Shown in pieces: positions 33,401 to 42,804 of a DNA stretch of 64,000 nt. The notes under the pieces were generated by a model. That model did no database searches. It saw only the letters and a program-made list of their open reading frames with translations, and was not told the DNA's origin. Each line of letters opens with the position of its first letter. Within the stretch, counting starts at the first letter, position 1. The DNA comes from an uncultured Acidovorax sp. (GTDB taxonomy: Bacteria; Pseudomonadota; Gammaproteobacteria; Burkholderiales; Burkholderiaceae_C), in NCBI GenBank assembly GCA_913774955.1, contig CAJYKV010000003.1, forward strand, positions 33,474 to 97,473, given 5' to 3'. A program made the translations under genes and the position numbers.

Positions 33401-34104
33401 CCGGCGCGCTGGCCGCCGACGTGCACGCCGTCCGCCCGCGCGCGGTGCGGCGCGGCTATGCCGGCCCGCGCCGCCGCATCCTGGTGGTGGACAACGAAGA
33501 GCCGGACCGCGAACTGCTGGTGCAGCTGCTCGCGCCGCTCGGCTTCGAGCTGCGCACCGCCGCCAGCGGGCACGATGCGCTCGACCTGCTGGCCGCCGGC
33601 TATGGGCCGGACGTGGTCTTCATGGACCTGGCCATGCCGGGCATCGACGGCTGGGAAACCATCCGCCGTCTGCGTGCCGCGGGCCATGTGCGGACGCATG
33701 TGGCCGTGGTGTCCGCGAACGCCTTCGACAAGGGGCTGGAGAACGACGTGGGCATCCGGCCCGAGGACTTCATCGTGAAGCCTGTGCGCCATACCGAGCT
33801 GCTGGACTGGCTGGAGCGGCGGCTGTCCCTGCAGTGGCTCGCGGAGCCGGCGCCCTCCGTTCCTCCGCCCGGGTCCCCCGCGCCGCTGCCGGCGCCGGCG
33901 ATGGCCGCGCCGGATGCCGCCCGGCTCGCCCCGCTGGCCGAGGCCGTGGAGCTGGGCTACTACCGGGGCGTGATGGCCCAGCTGGCAGAGATCGAGTCCG
34001 CGCAGCCCGAATGCGCCGCCTGGATCGCCCAGGCGCGCGCGCTGGCGCGGCAGTTCCAGTTCGAGGCGCTGGCCCGCCTCATGACACCGAACCGAGCCCC
34101 ATGA
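30475..34104 (+). CDS. NCS1-type permease fused to hybrid histidine kinase/receiver
   Basis: A 1209-residue protein. Residues ~35-520 are an NCS1-type nucleobase/allantoin permease with about twelve membrane helices. Residues ~550-592 are Cys-rich (LRCVVCE, HCPAY, CSLCC, CGDMC), then two more helices (~610-690) and a charged coiled coil (~695-748). HisKA carries phospho-acceptor His759 in SHELRTP; HATPase has NLIGNAIKF near 873, then DSGPGL and GAGLGLTIAK. REC (~1000-1115) carries Asp1051 in FMDLAMPG. A transporter-like sensor for a purine-breakdown compound is inferred, controlling the divergent urease operon. The stop overlaps the response-regulator start. Confidence 0.85.
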   Translation: MLHRQGVHPSHVPATGSPQEAAAPAEGEAPQRIVKVRRDYNSWVGSETLEDYALRFTPQRFRKWSAWRVANTAFGAASFLILEAVGATLLVQYGFANAFWAILATGLIIFLAGVPISVYAARYGVDMDLLTRGAGFGYIGSTITSLIYASFTFVFFALEAAVMAYALELALDIPPAWGYLVCALVVIPLVTHGVSAISRLQVWTQPVWLLMLLVPFGYVLARDPGAFAGIAHYSGDRGGSASFDLHLFGAALTVGIALITQMGEQADYLRFMPARTPANRWRWWAGVLAGGPGWVALGVCKMLGGALLAYLAITHMVPAERAVDPNQMYLAAYGYVFADYRWAVAATALFVVVSQIKINVTNAYAGSLAWSNFFSRLTHSHPGRVVWVVFNTLIAFMLMEMNVFTALGQVLGLYSNIAIAWIMAVVADLVVNKPLGLSPPGIEFKRAHLYDINPVGVGAMALASLLSVVAHLGLFGPTAQAFSAVIAMVTAFVAAPAIAWATGGRYYLARTGTATLPAPAPTLAPAPCGQGGCVGCGGGAGATAAAPAVLRCVVCEREYEAPDMAHCPAYRGQICSLCCTLDARCGDMCKPHAHLAVQWAAALRWLLPRSAWRLLDSGLGHFLLLMLVIAPLLAAVFGLFYHQELQSLGAAGAPVAALRSGLLKAYLALLVISGIVAWWLVLAHKSRKVAQEESNRQTHLLQREITLHRQTDQALQEARRTAEQARGVAEEAREEAEHARRLADQANQAKSRYISAISHELRTPLNSILGYAQLMGEDASVPPHRQQAVGVIRRGGEHLLTLIDGTLDIARIESGKLTLQVRPMRFADCVHEMVEMFEPQARAKGLAFRFDPQGVLPEVVRGDDKRVRQILINLIGNAIKFTPSGHVRLGVRHARELALIEIEDSGPGLTDAERASIFEPFARGAASSQGAAPGAGLGLTIAKMLTELMGGEMTVTSNPGAGALFRIRLFLPEVHPGALAADVHAVRPRAVRRGYAGPRRRILVVDNEEPDRELLVQLLAPLGFELRTAASGHDALDLLAAGYGPDVVFMDLAMPGIDGWETIRRLRAAGHVRTHVAVVSANAFDKGLENDVGIRPEDFIVKPVRHTELLDWLERRLSLQWLAEPAPSVPPPGSPAPLPAPAMAAPDAARLAPLAEAVELGYYRGVMAQLAEIESAQPECAAWIAQARALARQFQFEALARLMTPNRAP

Positions 34105-35165
34105 CCGACGTGCACATGCCTTCCGCCCCTGTTTCCGATTCCGCCGCCGCGCGCGCCGCGCCGCTGAGGGAGCACGACAGCGCCGGCCTGGTGCTGATCG
34201 TGGACGACGTGCCCGACAACCTGGCCGTGCTGCACGACGCGCTGGACGAATCCGGCTACACCGTGCTGGTCGCCACCAGCGGCGAGACCGCGCTGGCCCG
34301 CGCCGCCCAGGCCATGCCCGACGCGGTGCTGCTGGACGCCATGATGCCCGGCATGGACGGTTTCGAGGTCGCGCGCCGCCTCAAGGCCCAGGCCGCCACC
34401 GCGCACATCCCCATCATCTTCATGACCGGCCTCACCGAGACGGAGCATCTGGAGGCGGCCCTGGCCGCCGGCGCCGTGGACTACGTGACCAAGCCCATCA
34501 AGGCGCGCGAGGTGCTGGCGCGCATGAACGTGCATGTGCAGGGCGCGCGCCGCGCGCGGCAGGACATGCGCCAGGCGGGGCAGGCGCGCAATGCGCTCGA
34601 TGCCTTCGGCTACGCCAGCATCACGGTGCGCGCGAGCGACGGCCGGCTGATGTGGCAGACCGCGCTGGCCCGTACGCTGCTGCGCGATTACTTCCCGGCC
34701 GAGGGCGATGCGCCGCGCGATCCGGCCGCCACGCCGCAGCCGGTGGCGGACTGGCTGCGGGCGCTGCTGCCGCAGGTGCCGTCGTTCGCCGCGCAGCAGA
34801 CCGAGCCGCCGCGCCTGGTGGTGGAGCGCGGCGCGCGGCGCCTGTCGTTCAGCCTGCACCGGCAGACCGGCGACAGCGAGGGCGGAGGCGACTGGCTGAT
34901 CGTGATGCGCGAGGTGTCCGATGCGGCGGTGATCGAAGCGCTGGCCCTGGGCTTCCGGCTCACCGCGCGCGAGGCCGAGGTGCTGTACTGGCTGCTCAAG
35001 GGCAAGACCAACCGCGACATCGGCGACATCCTGGGCTCCAGCCCCGCCACGGTGAAGAAGCACCTGGAACGCGTCTACGTGAAGCTGGGTGTCGAGACGC
35101 GCACGGCCGCGGCGGGCATCGCCATGGCGCGCATCCGGCAGACGCATCCGCAGTTCGAGGGGTAG
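34101..35165 (+). CDS. Response regulator with LuxR-type DNA-binding domain
   Basis: A 354-residue protein from the ATG at 34101, overlapping the kinase stop. The receiver (residues ~30-150) has phospho-acceptor Asp79 in LLDAMMPGMDGFE and Lys in YVTKPIKARE. A middle region (~165-275) resembles a degenerate PAS-type sensor. The C-terminus has LTAREAEVLYWLLKGKTNRDIG and TVKKHLERVYVKLG, a LuxR helix-turn-helix. It is the obvious partner of the fused kinase. Targets are unknown, but urease or urea/purine uptake genes are likely. Confidence 0.9.
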   Translation: MTDVHMPSAPVSDSAAARAAPLREHDSAGLVLIVDDVPDNLAVLHDALDESGYTVLVATSGETALARAAQAMPDAVLLDAMMPGMDGFEVARRLKAQAATAHIPIIFMTGLTETEHLEAALAAGAVDYVTKPIKAREVLARMNVHVQGARRARQDMRQAGQARNALDAFGYASITVRASDGRLMWQTALARTLLRDYFPAEGDAPRDPAATPQPVADWLRALLPQVPSFAAQQTEPPRLVVERGARRLSFSLHRQTGDSEGGGDWLIVMREVSDAAVIEALALGFRLTAREAEVLYWLLKGKTNRDIGDILGSSPATVKKHLERVYVKLGVETRTAAAGIAMARIRQTHPQFEG

Positions 35166-35300
35166 GTGCCTTTCGTCCGCAGGGGCGCGAAGTAACCCTA
35201 CGACGCGGCGAAATATACATTCTGTGACAATTGGCGCAGGGTGTGCGGCCTCGCGTCCGGCTGCCGAAGCCCGTTCGGCCATCGGCTTGCGCCCCTTCCC

Positions 35301-37958
35301 ATGAACGACACCGTCCCCCCGCGCCGGGCAGACCCGCGCCGCGATCGCCCGCTGCTGCGCCGGCTGTTTCCCGCCATCTGGGTTCTGCTGGCACTGATCG
35401 GCCTGGGCGCCTACCTGCTCATCACCAACGCGCTCAGCCAGGACGCCGACGTCCTGGCGCGCTCGCGCGTCTTCATCCAGCGCAGCCTGGAGCAGCAGCG
35501 GGGCGAGATGGGGCGCAACATCATCAACTACAGCAAGTGGGGCGAGGCCTACCGGCACCTGCACCTGAAGGTGGACAAGTTCTGGGCCGACGACCAGCGC
35601 AACGTGGGCGACATCCCGTTCGACCTGTACGGCTACAACGGCGTCTGGGTGGTCGATGGGCGGGACCGCACGGTGTACGGCGTCATCGACGGCCGGCCCA
35701 CCGCGCGGCCCCTCGACGACTGGCTGCAGGGCGACGTGGCCGGGCTGGTCGCCGAGGCACGCCGCCCGGAGCTGAAGGACGGCAGCGAAGTGCGGGCGAT
35801 GGAAGTGGCAGGCAGGCCGGCGATCGTGGCCGCTGCCACCATCACCCCGGGGTGGGATGCGTCCGTGCCCGTGTCGCCCGGCCCTCCCTCCGTGATGATG
35901 TTCGTGACGGTGCTGGACGCCGCCCGGCTCGGGCAGCTGAGCGACACCTACGGCCTGCCGGCCCTCACCGTGTCGCGCCAGCCGCTGCCGGGCCACGAAT
36001 CCATGCCGCTGCCGGGCTCCACCATCCGGCTGAACTGGCAGCCGCCCCGGCCGGGCCGCGACCTGCTGCGCCAGACCCTGCCCCTGTTCGCGGGCGGCGT
36101 GCTGCTGTTGCTCGGCGTGCTGTTCCGGCTGCTGCGCAACGCCCTCGCGTCGTCCCGGCAGATCGATGCGCAACTGCACGCCCTGCGCACGAGCCAGGCC
36201 GGGCTCCAGGACAGCGAGCGGCGCTTCCGCGACATGGCGGAGACCTCGTCGGACTGGCTGTGGGAGACGGATGCCGCGGGGCGCCTGACCTACCTGTCCG
36301 ACCGGTTTTCGCAGGTCACCGGCCACCGCCGCGGCGACTGGCTGGGCCGGCCGCTGGACAGGCTGCTCCGGCCCGAGGGCGCCGAGCCGCTGCTGCCCTG
36401 GATGGAGCGTGCAGGCGCGCGCGGGAGCGAGGGCGCGCAGGGCTCGGCGCGCGGTTCCCTGACCTGCCACATCGACGACAGCGCGGGCCTGCAGCGCATC
36501 TGCCGCATCACCGCGCGCGCGGTCGGGGGAGGCCAGGGCTTCCGCGGCACGGCCACCGACCTCACCGAGGAATGGCAGGCCCAGGCGCGGGTGCGGCACC
36601 TTTCGCTGCACGACATGCTCACCGGCCTGCCCAACCGGCGGCGGCTGCACCAGTTCCTGGCGGCGCACCTGGAGCCGGGCGCGCCGCTGGTGCTGCTGTG
36701 CCTGGACCTGGACCGCTTCAAGCCCATCAACGATGCGCTGGGCCACGCGCTGGGAGACCTGGTGCTGCAGGAAGTGGCGCGCCGCCTCCTGACGCTGGTG
36801 GGGCCGCAGGATCTCGTCGCGCGGCTGGGCGGGGACGAGTTCGTGGTGGCGCTGCCGGGCGACCTGCCGGCGGAGGCCATCGACCGCTGCTGCGCCGCGG
36901 TGGTGGCCGCGCTTGGCGAACCCGTCGTGCCCGATGGCCGGACGACGGTGTTCATCGGCACCAGCGTCGGCGTGGTGCAGGCGCCGCAGCATGCAGACAC
37001 CGCGCAGGAGCTGCTGCGCAAGGGCGACATCGCGCTCTACGACGCGAAGGCGGCCGGCCGCAACACCTGGCGCCGCTACACCGATGCGCTGGACCGGCAG
37101 GCGACGGAACGGCTGCAACTGGAGCAGGAGCTGCGCGGGGCGCTGCGTACCGGCACGCTGCGCCTGCACTACCAGCCCTGCTATGCGGTGGACGGCGGCG
37201 CGCTGCGCAGCCTCGAGGCGCTGGTGCGCTGGCAGCATCCGTCGCGCGGGCTGCTGCTGCCCGACGCATTCCTGCCGCTGGCCCAGGAGACCGGGCTGAT
37301 CCGGCCGCTGGGCCGATGGGTGCTGGAGACCGCCTGCCGCGATGCCGCCGGCTGGCCTGCCAGCGTGCGCGTGTCCGTCAACCTCTCGGCCGGCCAGTTC
37401 GGCCGCGCGGGAGCGCCGGACGACGACCTGGCTTGCGTGGTGGCGGGGGCGCTGCGCGGCAGCGGGCTCGCGCCGCGGCGGCTGGAGCTGGAGATCGGCG
37501 AGGGCGTGCTGCTGGCGCATGGCCGGGAAGCGATGGAGTGCATCGCTGCGCTGAAAGCACAGGGGGTGCGCGTGACGCTGGGGGACTTCGGATCAGGCTT
37601 TTCGTCGCTGGCCTGTCTGCGGCAATTGCTGCCCGACGGCATCGAGATCGGCCGCAGCTTCGTCGCGCAGTTGCCCGAGCGGCCGCAGGACCAGGCCATC
37701 GTGCAGGCGGTGAGCGCCCTGGCGCATTCGCTGGGCCTGTCGGTGCGCGCCGAGGGCGTGGAGAACCAGGCGCAGCTCGACTGGCTGATGCGCCAGCCCT
37801 GCGACGAGGTGCAGGGCCTTCACTTCGGCGGAGCGCTGCCGGCCGACGCGCTGGGCGCACTCTGGCCGGCGGCCCCTTCCGCCCCGAATGCCGCCGCCTC
37901 CGAGACAAGCCCGGCGCACGGCGGCGCCGCGGACGGCGGCGCGCCGCCGGGTGCATGA
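35301..37958 (+). CDS. Membrane CHASE4-PAS-GGDEF-EAL protein with degraded EAL domain
   Basis: An 885-residue protein from the ATG at 35301. A membrane helix (~20-42), periplasmic CHASE4-like sensor (~55-235), second helix (~262-282) and PAS domain (~310-425) lead to GGDEF (510-514, intact) and EAL (639-641). The GGDEF I-site Arg is replaced (GPQD where RxxD is expected), so feedback inhibition should be lost. In the EAL domain, LGDFG replaces LDDFG and IEIGR replaces LKIDR, removing catalytic metal and Lys positions. Predicted net activity is c-di-GMP synthesis. Confidence 0.9.
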   Translation: MNDTVPPRRADPRRDRPLLRRLFPAIWVLLALIGLGAYLLITNALSQDADVLARSRVFIQRSLEQQRGEMGRNIINYSKWGEAYRHLHLKVDKFWADDQRNVGDIPFDLYGYNGVWVVDGRDRTVYGVIDGRPTARPLDDWLQGDVAGLVAEARRPELKDGSEVRAMEVAGRPAIVAAATITPGWDASVPVSPGPPSVMMFVTVLDAARLGQLSDTYGLPALTVSRQPLPGHESMPLPGSTIRLNWQPPRPGRDLLRQTLPLFAGGVLLLLGVLFRLLRNALASSRQIDAQLHALRTSQAGLQDSERRFRDMAETSSDWLWETDAAGRLTYLSDRFSQVTGHRRGDWLGRPLDRLLRPEGAEPLLPWMERAGARGSEGAQGSARGSLTCHIDDSAGLQRICRITARAVGGGQGFRGTATDLTEEWQAQARVRHLSLHDMLTGLPNRRRLHQFLAAHLEPGAPLVLLCLDLDRFKPINDALGHALGDLVLQEVARRLLTLVGPQDLVARLGGDEFVVALPGDLPAEAIDRCCAAVVAALGEPVVPDGRTTVFIGTSVGVVQAPQHADTAQELLRKGDIALYDAKAAGRNTWRRYTDALDRQATERLQLEQELRGALRTGTLRLHYQPCYAVDGGALRSLEALVRWQHPSRGLLLPDAFLPLAQETGLIRPLGRWVLETACRDAAGWPASVRVSVNLSAGQFGRAGAPDDDLACVVAGALRGSGLAPRRLELEIGEGVLLAHGREAMECIAALKAQGVRVTLGDFGSGFSSLACLRQLLPDGIEIGRSFVAQLPERPQDQAIVQAVSALAHSLGLSVRAEGVENQAQLDWLMRQPCDEVQGLHFGGALPADALGALWPAAPSAPNAAASETSPAHGGAADGGAPPGA

Positions 37959-37974
37959 ACTCCACCGCCGCCGG

Positions 37975-38301
37975 TCATCGGCCCACGGCTTTTTCCAGTT
38001 CGGCCTTGTTCATCTTCGAGCGACCTGCGACGCCCTTCTTGCGGGCTTCCTCGTAGAGCTGCTCGCGCGTGCGGCCCTGCGCGCCGGCGTGGGAGCGCTT
38101 TCCGCCCCGCACCGGCGCGGGCGTGTCGTGGACGGTCTTCGGGTTCGCCTTCTTCGCCTCGCCGTGCTGCGCGCGCTCTTTGTTCACGGTGCGGGCCGCT
38201 ATCTGCTCTGCCGTCTTCTCGCTGCGCCCGCGGTCCTCCAGGCTGTCCTTGATGTGCTCGTACTGGCGTTCGCGTCGGTCGCTCCAGGCGGCTCGGGGCA
38301 T
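37975..38301 (-). CDS. Small stress/plasmid-stabilisation-type protein with Rho-N/SAP-like end
   Basis: A 108-residue basic protein from the ATG at 38299-38301 (MPRAAWSDRRERQYEHIKDSLEDRGRS), with GGAG before the start. The N-terminal KTAEQIAARTVNKERAQHGE and C-terminal TREQLYEEARKKGVAGRSKMNKAELEKAV patterns fit small Proteobacterial proteins annotated as plasmid stabilisation or Rho-N-like. The last 35 residues resemble a SAP/Rho-N nucleic-acid-binding fold. It converges on the GGDEF gene, 16 bases apart. Confidence 0.75.
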   Translation of the reverse strand: MPRAAWSDRRERQYEHIKDSLEDRGRSEKTAEQIAARTVNKERAQHGEAKKANPKTVHDTPAPVRGGKRSHAGAQGRTREQLYEEARKKGVAGRSKMNKAELEKAVGR

Positions 38302-38548
38302 GGCGTACTCCTTGGGTTCCGGTGGAAGGATGAACGATGCCCGTGCGGCATCGCCCGCCCTGTCGGCGCAGGGGGAGTGACTCCGTAGGACGCCGCACAG
38401 CCTGCTGGGCATGCCGATTGCCGCGCATGGCGACAGGGATCCAGGCAGGCAGCGGTTCCAGTCGATGGGCATGGCAGGCTCCCGGGCTTCGCGGTGACTG
38501 GAAAGAGCGTAGGGAGGAGGTCAGGCGTACGGCACATCATCGCCACCG

Positions 38549-38895
38549 GTGCGCCGCCGAGCCTGTCGGAGGGCGCGTTGGCTCTTCACCGGCACCGCGA
38601 CCGTGCTGCAGCCGCTCACGGGTTGGGGGCTGCAGCATCGCATGGGGCTGCCGTGGAGCACGCCGTGGCTCGCGTGCTCGATCGGGCCCTATGCGCTGGC
38701 GATGGCCTGCTGGTTGCCGACGGTCTGGATCCAGTCCGCATGCGCGACGCGGCCGTGCGCGCTGAAGCCGGGCACCGGGGCGCCTGGGCCGAACTGTGGC
38801 GCTTCTTCATCGCTTGGGTGCTGCTCGGCGTGCCGGCGTCGGCCGCATTCCTCCCGATCTTCTGGTTCATGGGGAGCAAACCGTATGGTAGCTAA
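38549..38895 (+). pseudogene. Frameshifted, N-truncated DUF2269 membrane protein remnant
   Basis: One frame encodes FTGTATVLQPLTGWGLQHRM ... LACSIGPYALAMACWLPTVWIQ. The next frame encodes RMRDAAVRAEAGHRGAW ... WVLLGVPASAAFLPIFWFMGSKP. Together they form the middle and end of a DUF2269 integral membrane protein. The junction lies at about 38733-38740, where one base appears lost between WIQ and RMRD. The first membrane helix is missing. So the gene is inactive unless the shift is a sequencing error. Confidence 0.75.
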
Positions 38896-38904
38896 TGACC
38901 GGTC

Positions 38905-38921
38905 AATTGGTAATACCAATT
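38905..38921. promoter_or_regulatory. LldR-type operator O1
   Basis: AATTGGTAATACCAATT, a near-perfect palindrome containing TTGGTA-A-TACCAA, the known GntR/LldR-type site. It lies 203 bases upstream of lldP. A second matching site lies 115 bases downstream. Confidence 0.85.
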
Positions 38922-39019
38922 TGTGTGAAATTCAATGCATTCTGAGGGTTTCCGGGTTAACCCTGTATATTTGCGCGGAGATCAGACTGGAGAATGCGCG
39001 CTGCTGTGTGGATTGGTTT

Positions 39020-39036
39020 AATTGGTATTACCAATT
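39020..39036. promoter_or_regulatory. LldR-type operator O2
   Basis: AATTGGTATTACCAATT, the same palindrome with T at the centre, 88 bases before the lldP ATG. Centre-to-centre spacing to O1 is 115 bases, about eleven helical turns, so LldR bound at both could loop the promoter DNA. Confidence 0.85.
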
Positions 39037-39123
39037 TTGGAATGACGCAGACCATGCAGCAGTTGTTCCGGCGGCCCGCCACAGCAGGCGCGCGCCGGCC
39101 TTCCATCACCGACCGACCTCGCC

Positions 39124-40848
39124 ATGCAACCCCTCTGGCAGCAGAACTACGACCCCGCCGGAAACATCTGGATTTCCGCGCTGGTGGCGCTCATTCCCAT
39201 CGTCTTCTTCTTCCTGGCCCTGACGCGGCTGCGGCTCAAGGGCTACCAGGCCGGCACCATCACCGTGCTGCTGTCGCTGGCCGTGGCGCTGTTCTTCTAC
39301 CGCATGCCCGTGAGCGCCGCGCTCGCGTCGGCCGTGTACGGCTTCTTCTACGGGCTCTGGCCGATCGCCTGGATCATCGTGGCCGCGGTGTTCCTCTACA
39401 AGATTTCGGTGGCGACGGGGCAGTTCGCCGTCATCCGCTCGTCGATCCTCTCGGTGACGGAGGACCAGCGGCTGCAGCTCATCCTGGTGGGCTTCTGCTT
39501 CGGCGCCTTCCTCGAAGGCGCGGCCGGCTTCGGCGCGCCGGTGGCCATCACCGCCGCGCTGCTGGTGGGCCTGGGCTTCAAGCCGCTCTACGCCGCCGGC
39601 CTCTGCCTGATCGCCAACACGGCGCCCGTGGCATTCGGCGCCATGGGCATCCCGATCATCGTGGCGGGCCAGGTGTCGGGCGTGGACGCCTTCGCCATCG
39701 GCCAGATGGCCGGCCGCCAGTTGCCGTTCATGACGGTGCTGGTGCTGTTCTGGCTCATGGCGATCATGGACGGCTGGCGCGGCGTGAAGGAGACGTGGCC
39801 GGCCGTGCTCGTGGGCGGCGGCTCGTTCGCCGTCATGCAGTTCCTCACGGCCAACTACATCGGCCCCGAGTTGCCGGACATCACCTCGGCCATCGTCTCG
39901 CTGGTGGTGCTGACGCTGTTCCTGAAAGTCTGGCAGCCCCGCCGCATCTTCCGCTTCGAGGCGGAGCCGGTGGCCGCCGGTGCGCGCGCCGGCGCACGGC
40001 CGGCCGCGCGCGGCAAGGCGCCGACCCCGGCCCCGGCGGCTACCGGTGTCTCCAGCGGCGTGCCGCTGACCGCCGGTGCCGTCTTCAAGGCCTGGTCGCC
40101 CTTCATCGTCCTCACTGCCGTGGTCACGCTCTGGAGCCTCAAGCCCTTCAAGGCGCTGTTCGCGGCGCAGGGCGCGCTCGCTGCCACGGTGGTCAACATC
40201 CCGGTGCCGTTCCTGCACAACCTGGTGGAGAAAGCGCCGCCGGTAGTCGCGGCCGCCACGCCGTACGGCGCGGTGTACTCGTTCAACTGGCTCTCCGCCA
40301 CCGGCACGGCCATCCTGATCGCCGCGCTGGTCACGATCGCCTTCACGCGCCTGTCGCCCGCCAAGGCCGTGGCGACGCTCGGCGAAACTTTCAGGGAACT
40401 CGCCGTGCCGATCTACTCCATCGGCATGGTGCTGGCCTTCGCCTTCATCGCCAACTATTCCGGCCTCTCCGCCACGCTGGCGCTGGCCCTGGCGCACACG
40501 GGCCATGCCTTCACCTTCTTCTCGCCGTTCCTCGGCTGGATCGGCGTGTTCCTGACCGGCTCGGACACATCGGCCAACGCGCTGTTCGCCGCGCTGCAGG
40601 CCACCACCGCGCAGCAGCTCGGCCTGCCGCAGGTGCTCACGGTGGCCGCCAACACCACGGGGGGCGTTACCGGCAAGATGATCTCGCCGCAGTCCATCGC
40701 CATCGCCTGCGCGGCGGTGGGTCTGGCCGGCCGCGAGTCGGACCTGTTCCGCTTCACGGTGAAGCACAGCCTGGTCTTCGCGGCCATCATCGGCATCATC
40801 ACCACGCTGCAGGCCTATGTGTTTCCGTGGATGATCCCCGGCCATTGA
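39124..40848 (+). CDS. lldP: L-lactate permease
   Basis: A 574-residue protein ([27 protein letters not shown]) with about 13 membrane helices. [21 protein letters not shown] and [11 protein letters not shown] are LctP-family signatures. It imports L-lactate (and D-lactate or glycolate in relatives) with protons. It leads the operon lldP-lldR-lldD-dld and is preceded by two LldR-type operators. Confidence 0.96.
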   Translation: MQPLWQQNYDPAGNIWISALVALIPIVFFFLALTRLRLKGYQAGTITVLLSLAVALFFYRMPVSAALASAVYGFFYGLWPIAWIIVAAVFLYKISVATGQFAVIRSSILSVTEDQRLQLILVGFCFGAFLEGAAGFGAPVAITAALLVGLGFKPLYAAGLCLIANTAPVAFGAMGIPIIVAGQVSGVDAFAIGQMAGRQLPFMTVLVLFWLMAIMDGWRGVKETWPAVLVGGGSFAVMQFLTANYIGPELPDITSAIVSLVVLTLFLKVWQPRRIFRFEAEPVAAGARAGARPAARGKAPTPAPAATGVSSGVPLTAGAVFKAWSPFIVLTAVVTLWSLKPFKALFAAQGALAATVVNIPVPFLHNLVEKAPPVVAAATPYGAVYSFNWLSATGTAILIAALVTIAFTRLSPAKAVATLGETFRELAVPIYSIGMVLAFAFIANYSGLSATLALALAHTGHAFTFFSPFLGWIGVFLTGSDTSANALFAALQATTAQQLGLPQVLTVAANTTGGVTGKMISPQSIAIACAAVGLAGRESDLFRFTVKHSLVFAAIIGIITTLQAYVFPWMIPGH

Positions 40849-40869
40849 CACCACCCATCGAGGTTTGAC

Positions 40870-41664
40870 ATGCGCCTGGCCGATCACGTCGTCGAGAAAC
40901 TGCTTGCCCTGGTGCAGGCCCGCGGGCTGCAGGCCGGCCAGCGGCTGCCTGCCGAGCGGCAGCTCGCGGAAGAGCTGGGCGTGTCCCGCACCTCCGTGCG
41001 CGAGGCGATCCAGAAGCTCGTGAGCCAGGGCGTACTGGCCAGCCGCCGCGGCGATGGCACGTACCTGCAGGCGGCCGGCGCCGCGGAATGGCTGCAGCCG
41101 GCCGTCGCCCCGCTCAAGCAGCTGATGGAGTCCGATCCGCACTACCGCTACGACGTGCTGGAGACCCGCCATGCGCTGGAGAGCAGCACCGCGTGGCTCG
41201 CCGCCCAGCGCGCCACGCCGCAGGACAAGGACCGCATCCGGCGCTGCTTCGAAGTGATGCTGCAGCACCAGCAAAGCGGCAATTCCGAGCTGGCGGCGCG
41301 GGCCGACGCGCAGTTCCACCTCGCCATCGCCGAAGCCTCGCACAACCTGGTGCTGGTGCAGGTGATGCACAGCCTGTTCACCATGGTGCTCTCCACCGTG
41401 GAGCGCAACCGGCACGACATGTTCCGCCTGAGCGCGCCGCAGACCCTGCAGATGCTCACCGAGCAGCACCAGGGCCTCATGCAGGCCATCCTCGACGGCG
41501 ATGCGCAGCGCGCCCGCCTGTGCATCGGCGACCACCTGGAGCACGTACGCACCACCATCCAGCGCCTGGACGAAGACCGCGCCCGCCGCGAGCGGTCCAC
41601 GCGCATGCCGCTCGACGCGGGACCCGCGCCGCTGCTGCCCAACGAATCCACACGACAGCCATGA
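40870..41664 (+). CDS. lldR: GntR-family (FadR type) lactate-responsive regulator
   Basis: A 264-residue protein ([23 protein letters not shown]). An N-terminal winged helix with [30 protein letters not shown] is followed by an FCD ligand domain ([18 protein letters not shown] ... [15 protein letters not shown]). LldR binds TTGGTANTACCAA sites and is released by lactate. The gene lies between lldP and lldD, as in E. coli lldPRD. Its stop overlaps the lldD start. Confidence 0.93.
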   Translation: MRLADHVVEKLLALVQARGLQAGQRLPAERQLAEELGVSRTSVREAIQKLVSQGVLASRRGDGTYLQAAGAAEWLQPAVAPLKQLMESDPHYRYDVLETRHALESSTAWLAAQRATPQDKDRIRRCFEVMLQHQQSGNSELAARADAQFHLAIAEASHNLVLVQVMHSLFTMVLSTVERNRHDMFRLSAPQTLQMLTEQHQGLMQAILDGDAQRARLCIGDHLEHVRTTIQRLDEDRARRERSTRMPLDAGPAPLLPNESTRQP

Positions 41665-42797
41665 TCATCGCTTCCACCGCCGATTACCGAGAGGCCGCGC
41701 GCCGGCGCCTGCCTCCTTTCCTCTTCCACTACATCGACGGCGGCGCCTATGCCGAGCAGACCCTGCGCCGCAACGTCGAGGACCTGGCGGCGGTCGCGCT
41801 GCGCCAGCGCGTGCTCAAGGACATGAGCCGGCTCGACACCAGCATCGAGCTGTTCGGCGAAAAACTCTCGATTCCCGTGGCGCTCTCCCCCGTGGGCCTG
41901 ACGGGCATGTACGCACGGCGCGGCGAAGTCCAGGCCGCGCGCGCGGCCGACCGGCACGGCGTGCCGTTCACCATGTCCAGCGTCTCGGTCTGCCCGATCG
42001 AGGAGGTGGCGCCGAAGCTCGGCCGGCCGATGTGGTTCCAGCTCTACGTGCTCAAGGACCGCGGCTTCATGAAGAACGCGCTGGAGCGCGCGCAGGCGGC
42101 GGGCTGCTCGGCGCTGGTGTTCACCGTGGACATGCCCGTGCCGGGCGCTCGCTACCGCGACGCGCATTCCGGCATGAGCGGCCCCCACGCCGCGCTGCGC
42201 CGCTACTGGCAGGCCGCCACGCACCCGCGCTGGGCCTGGGACGTGGGCGCGCTGGGCCGCCCGCACGATCTGGGCAACGTCTCGGCCTACCTCGGCAAGC
42301 CCACGGGCCTGGCCGACTACATGGGCTACCTGGGGGCCAATTTCGATCCGTCGATTTCCTGGAAGGACCTGGAATGGATCCGCGCCTTCTGGAAGGGCCC
42401 GATGGTCATCAAGGGCATCCTGGACCCGGAGGACGCGAAGGACGCGGTGCGCTTCGGCGCGGACGGCATCATCGTCTCCAACCACGGCGGGCGCCAGCTC
42501 GATGGCGTGCTCTCCTCCGCGCACGCGCTGCCGGCCATCGCCGACGCGGTCAAGGGGCAGATCAAGATCCTGGCCGATTCGGGCATCCGCAACGGCCTGG
42601 ACGTGGTGCGCGCCATCGCGCTCGGCGCCGACGCCGCGATGATCGGCCGCGCCTTCATCTATGCCCTGGCCGCGGCCGGCGAGGCCGGCGTGAAGCACGT
42701 GCTCGAACTGCTGGAAAAGGAGATGCGCGTGGCGATGACGCTCACGAGCGTGGCGAAAGTGTCCGACATCACCGGCGACCTGCTGGTGAAGGCCTGA
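41661..42797 (+). CDS. lldD: FMN-dependent L-lactate dehydrogenase
   Basis: A 378-residue enzyme from the ATG at 41661 ([30 protein letters not shown]). It shows the alpha-hydroxy-acid oxidase family features: [18 protein letters not shown]-binding [15 protein letters not shown], and the active-site His in [10 protein letters not shown]. It oxidises L-lactate to pyruvate at the inner membrane and passes electrons to quinone. Length equals E. coli LldD closely. Confidence 0.97.
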   Translation: MIIASTADYREAARRRLPPFLFHYIDGGAYAEQTLRRNVEDLAAVALRQRVLKDMSRLDTSIELFGEKLSIPVALSPVGLTGMYARRGEVQAARAADRHGVPFTMSSVSVCPIEEVAPKLGRPMWFQLYVLKDRGFMKNALERAQAAGCSALVFTVDMPVPGARYRDAHSGMSGPHAALRRYWQAATHPRWAWDVGALGRPHDLGNVSAYLGKPTGLADYMGYLGANFDPSISWKDLEWIRAFWKGPMVIKGILDPEDAKDAVRFGADGIIVSNHGGRQLDGVLSSAHALPAIADAVKGQIKILADSGIRNGLDVVRAIALGADAAMIGRAFIYALAAAGEAGVKHVLELLEKEMRVAMTLTSVAKVSDITGDLLVKA

Positions 42798-42804
42798 TCC
42801 CCCC

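Noticed and set aside
30367..33792. A 1141-codon open frame on the minus strand
   Set aside because: Antisense to the permease-kinase gene; composition dominated by Arg, His, Gln and Ala with no domain.
33960..37520. A 1186-codon open frame on the minus strand
   Set aside because: Antisense to the response regulator and GGDEF-EAL genes and without any recognisable motif.
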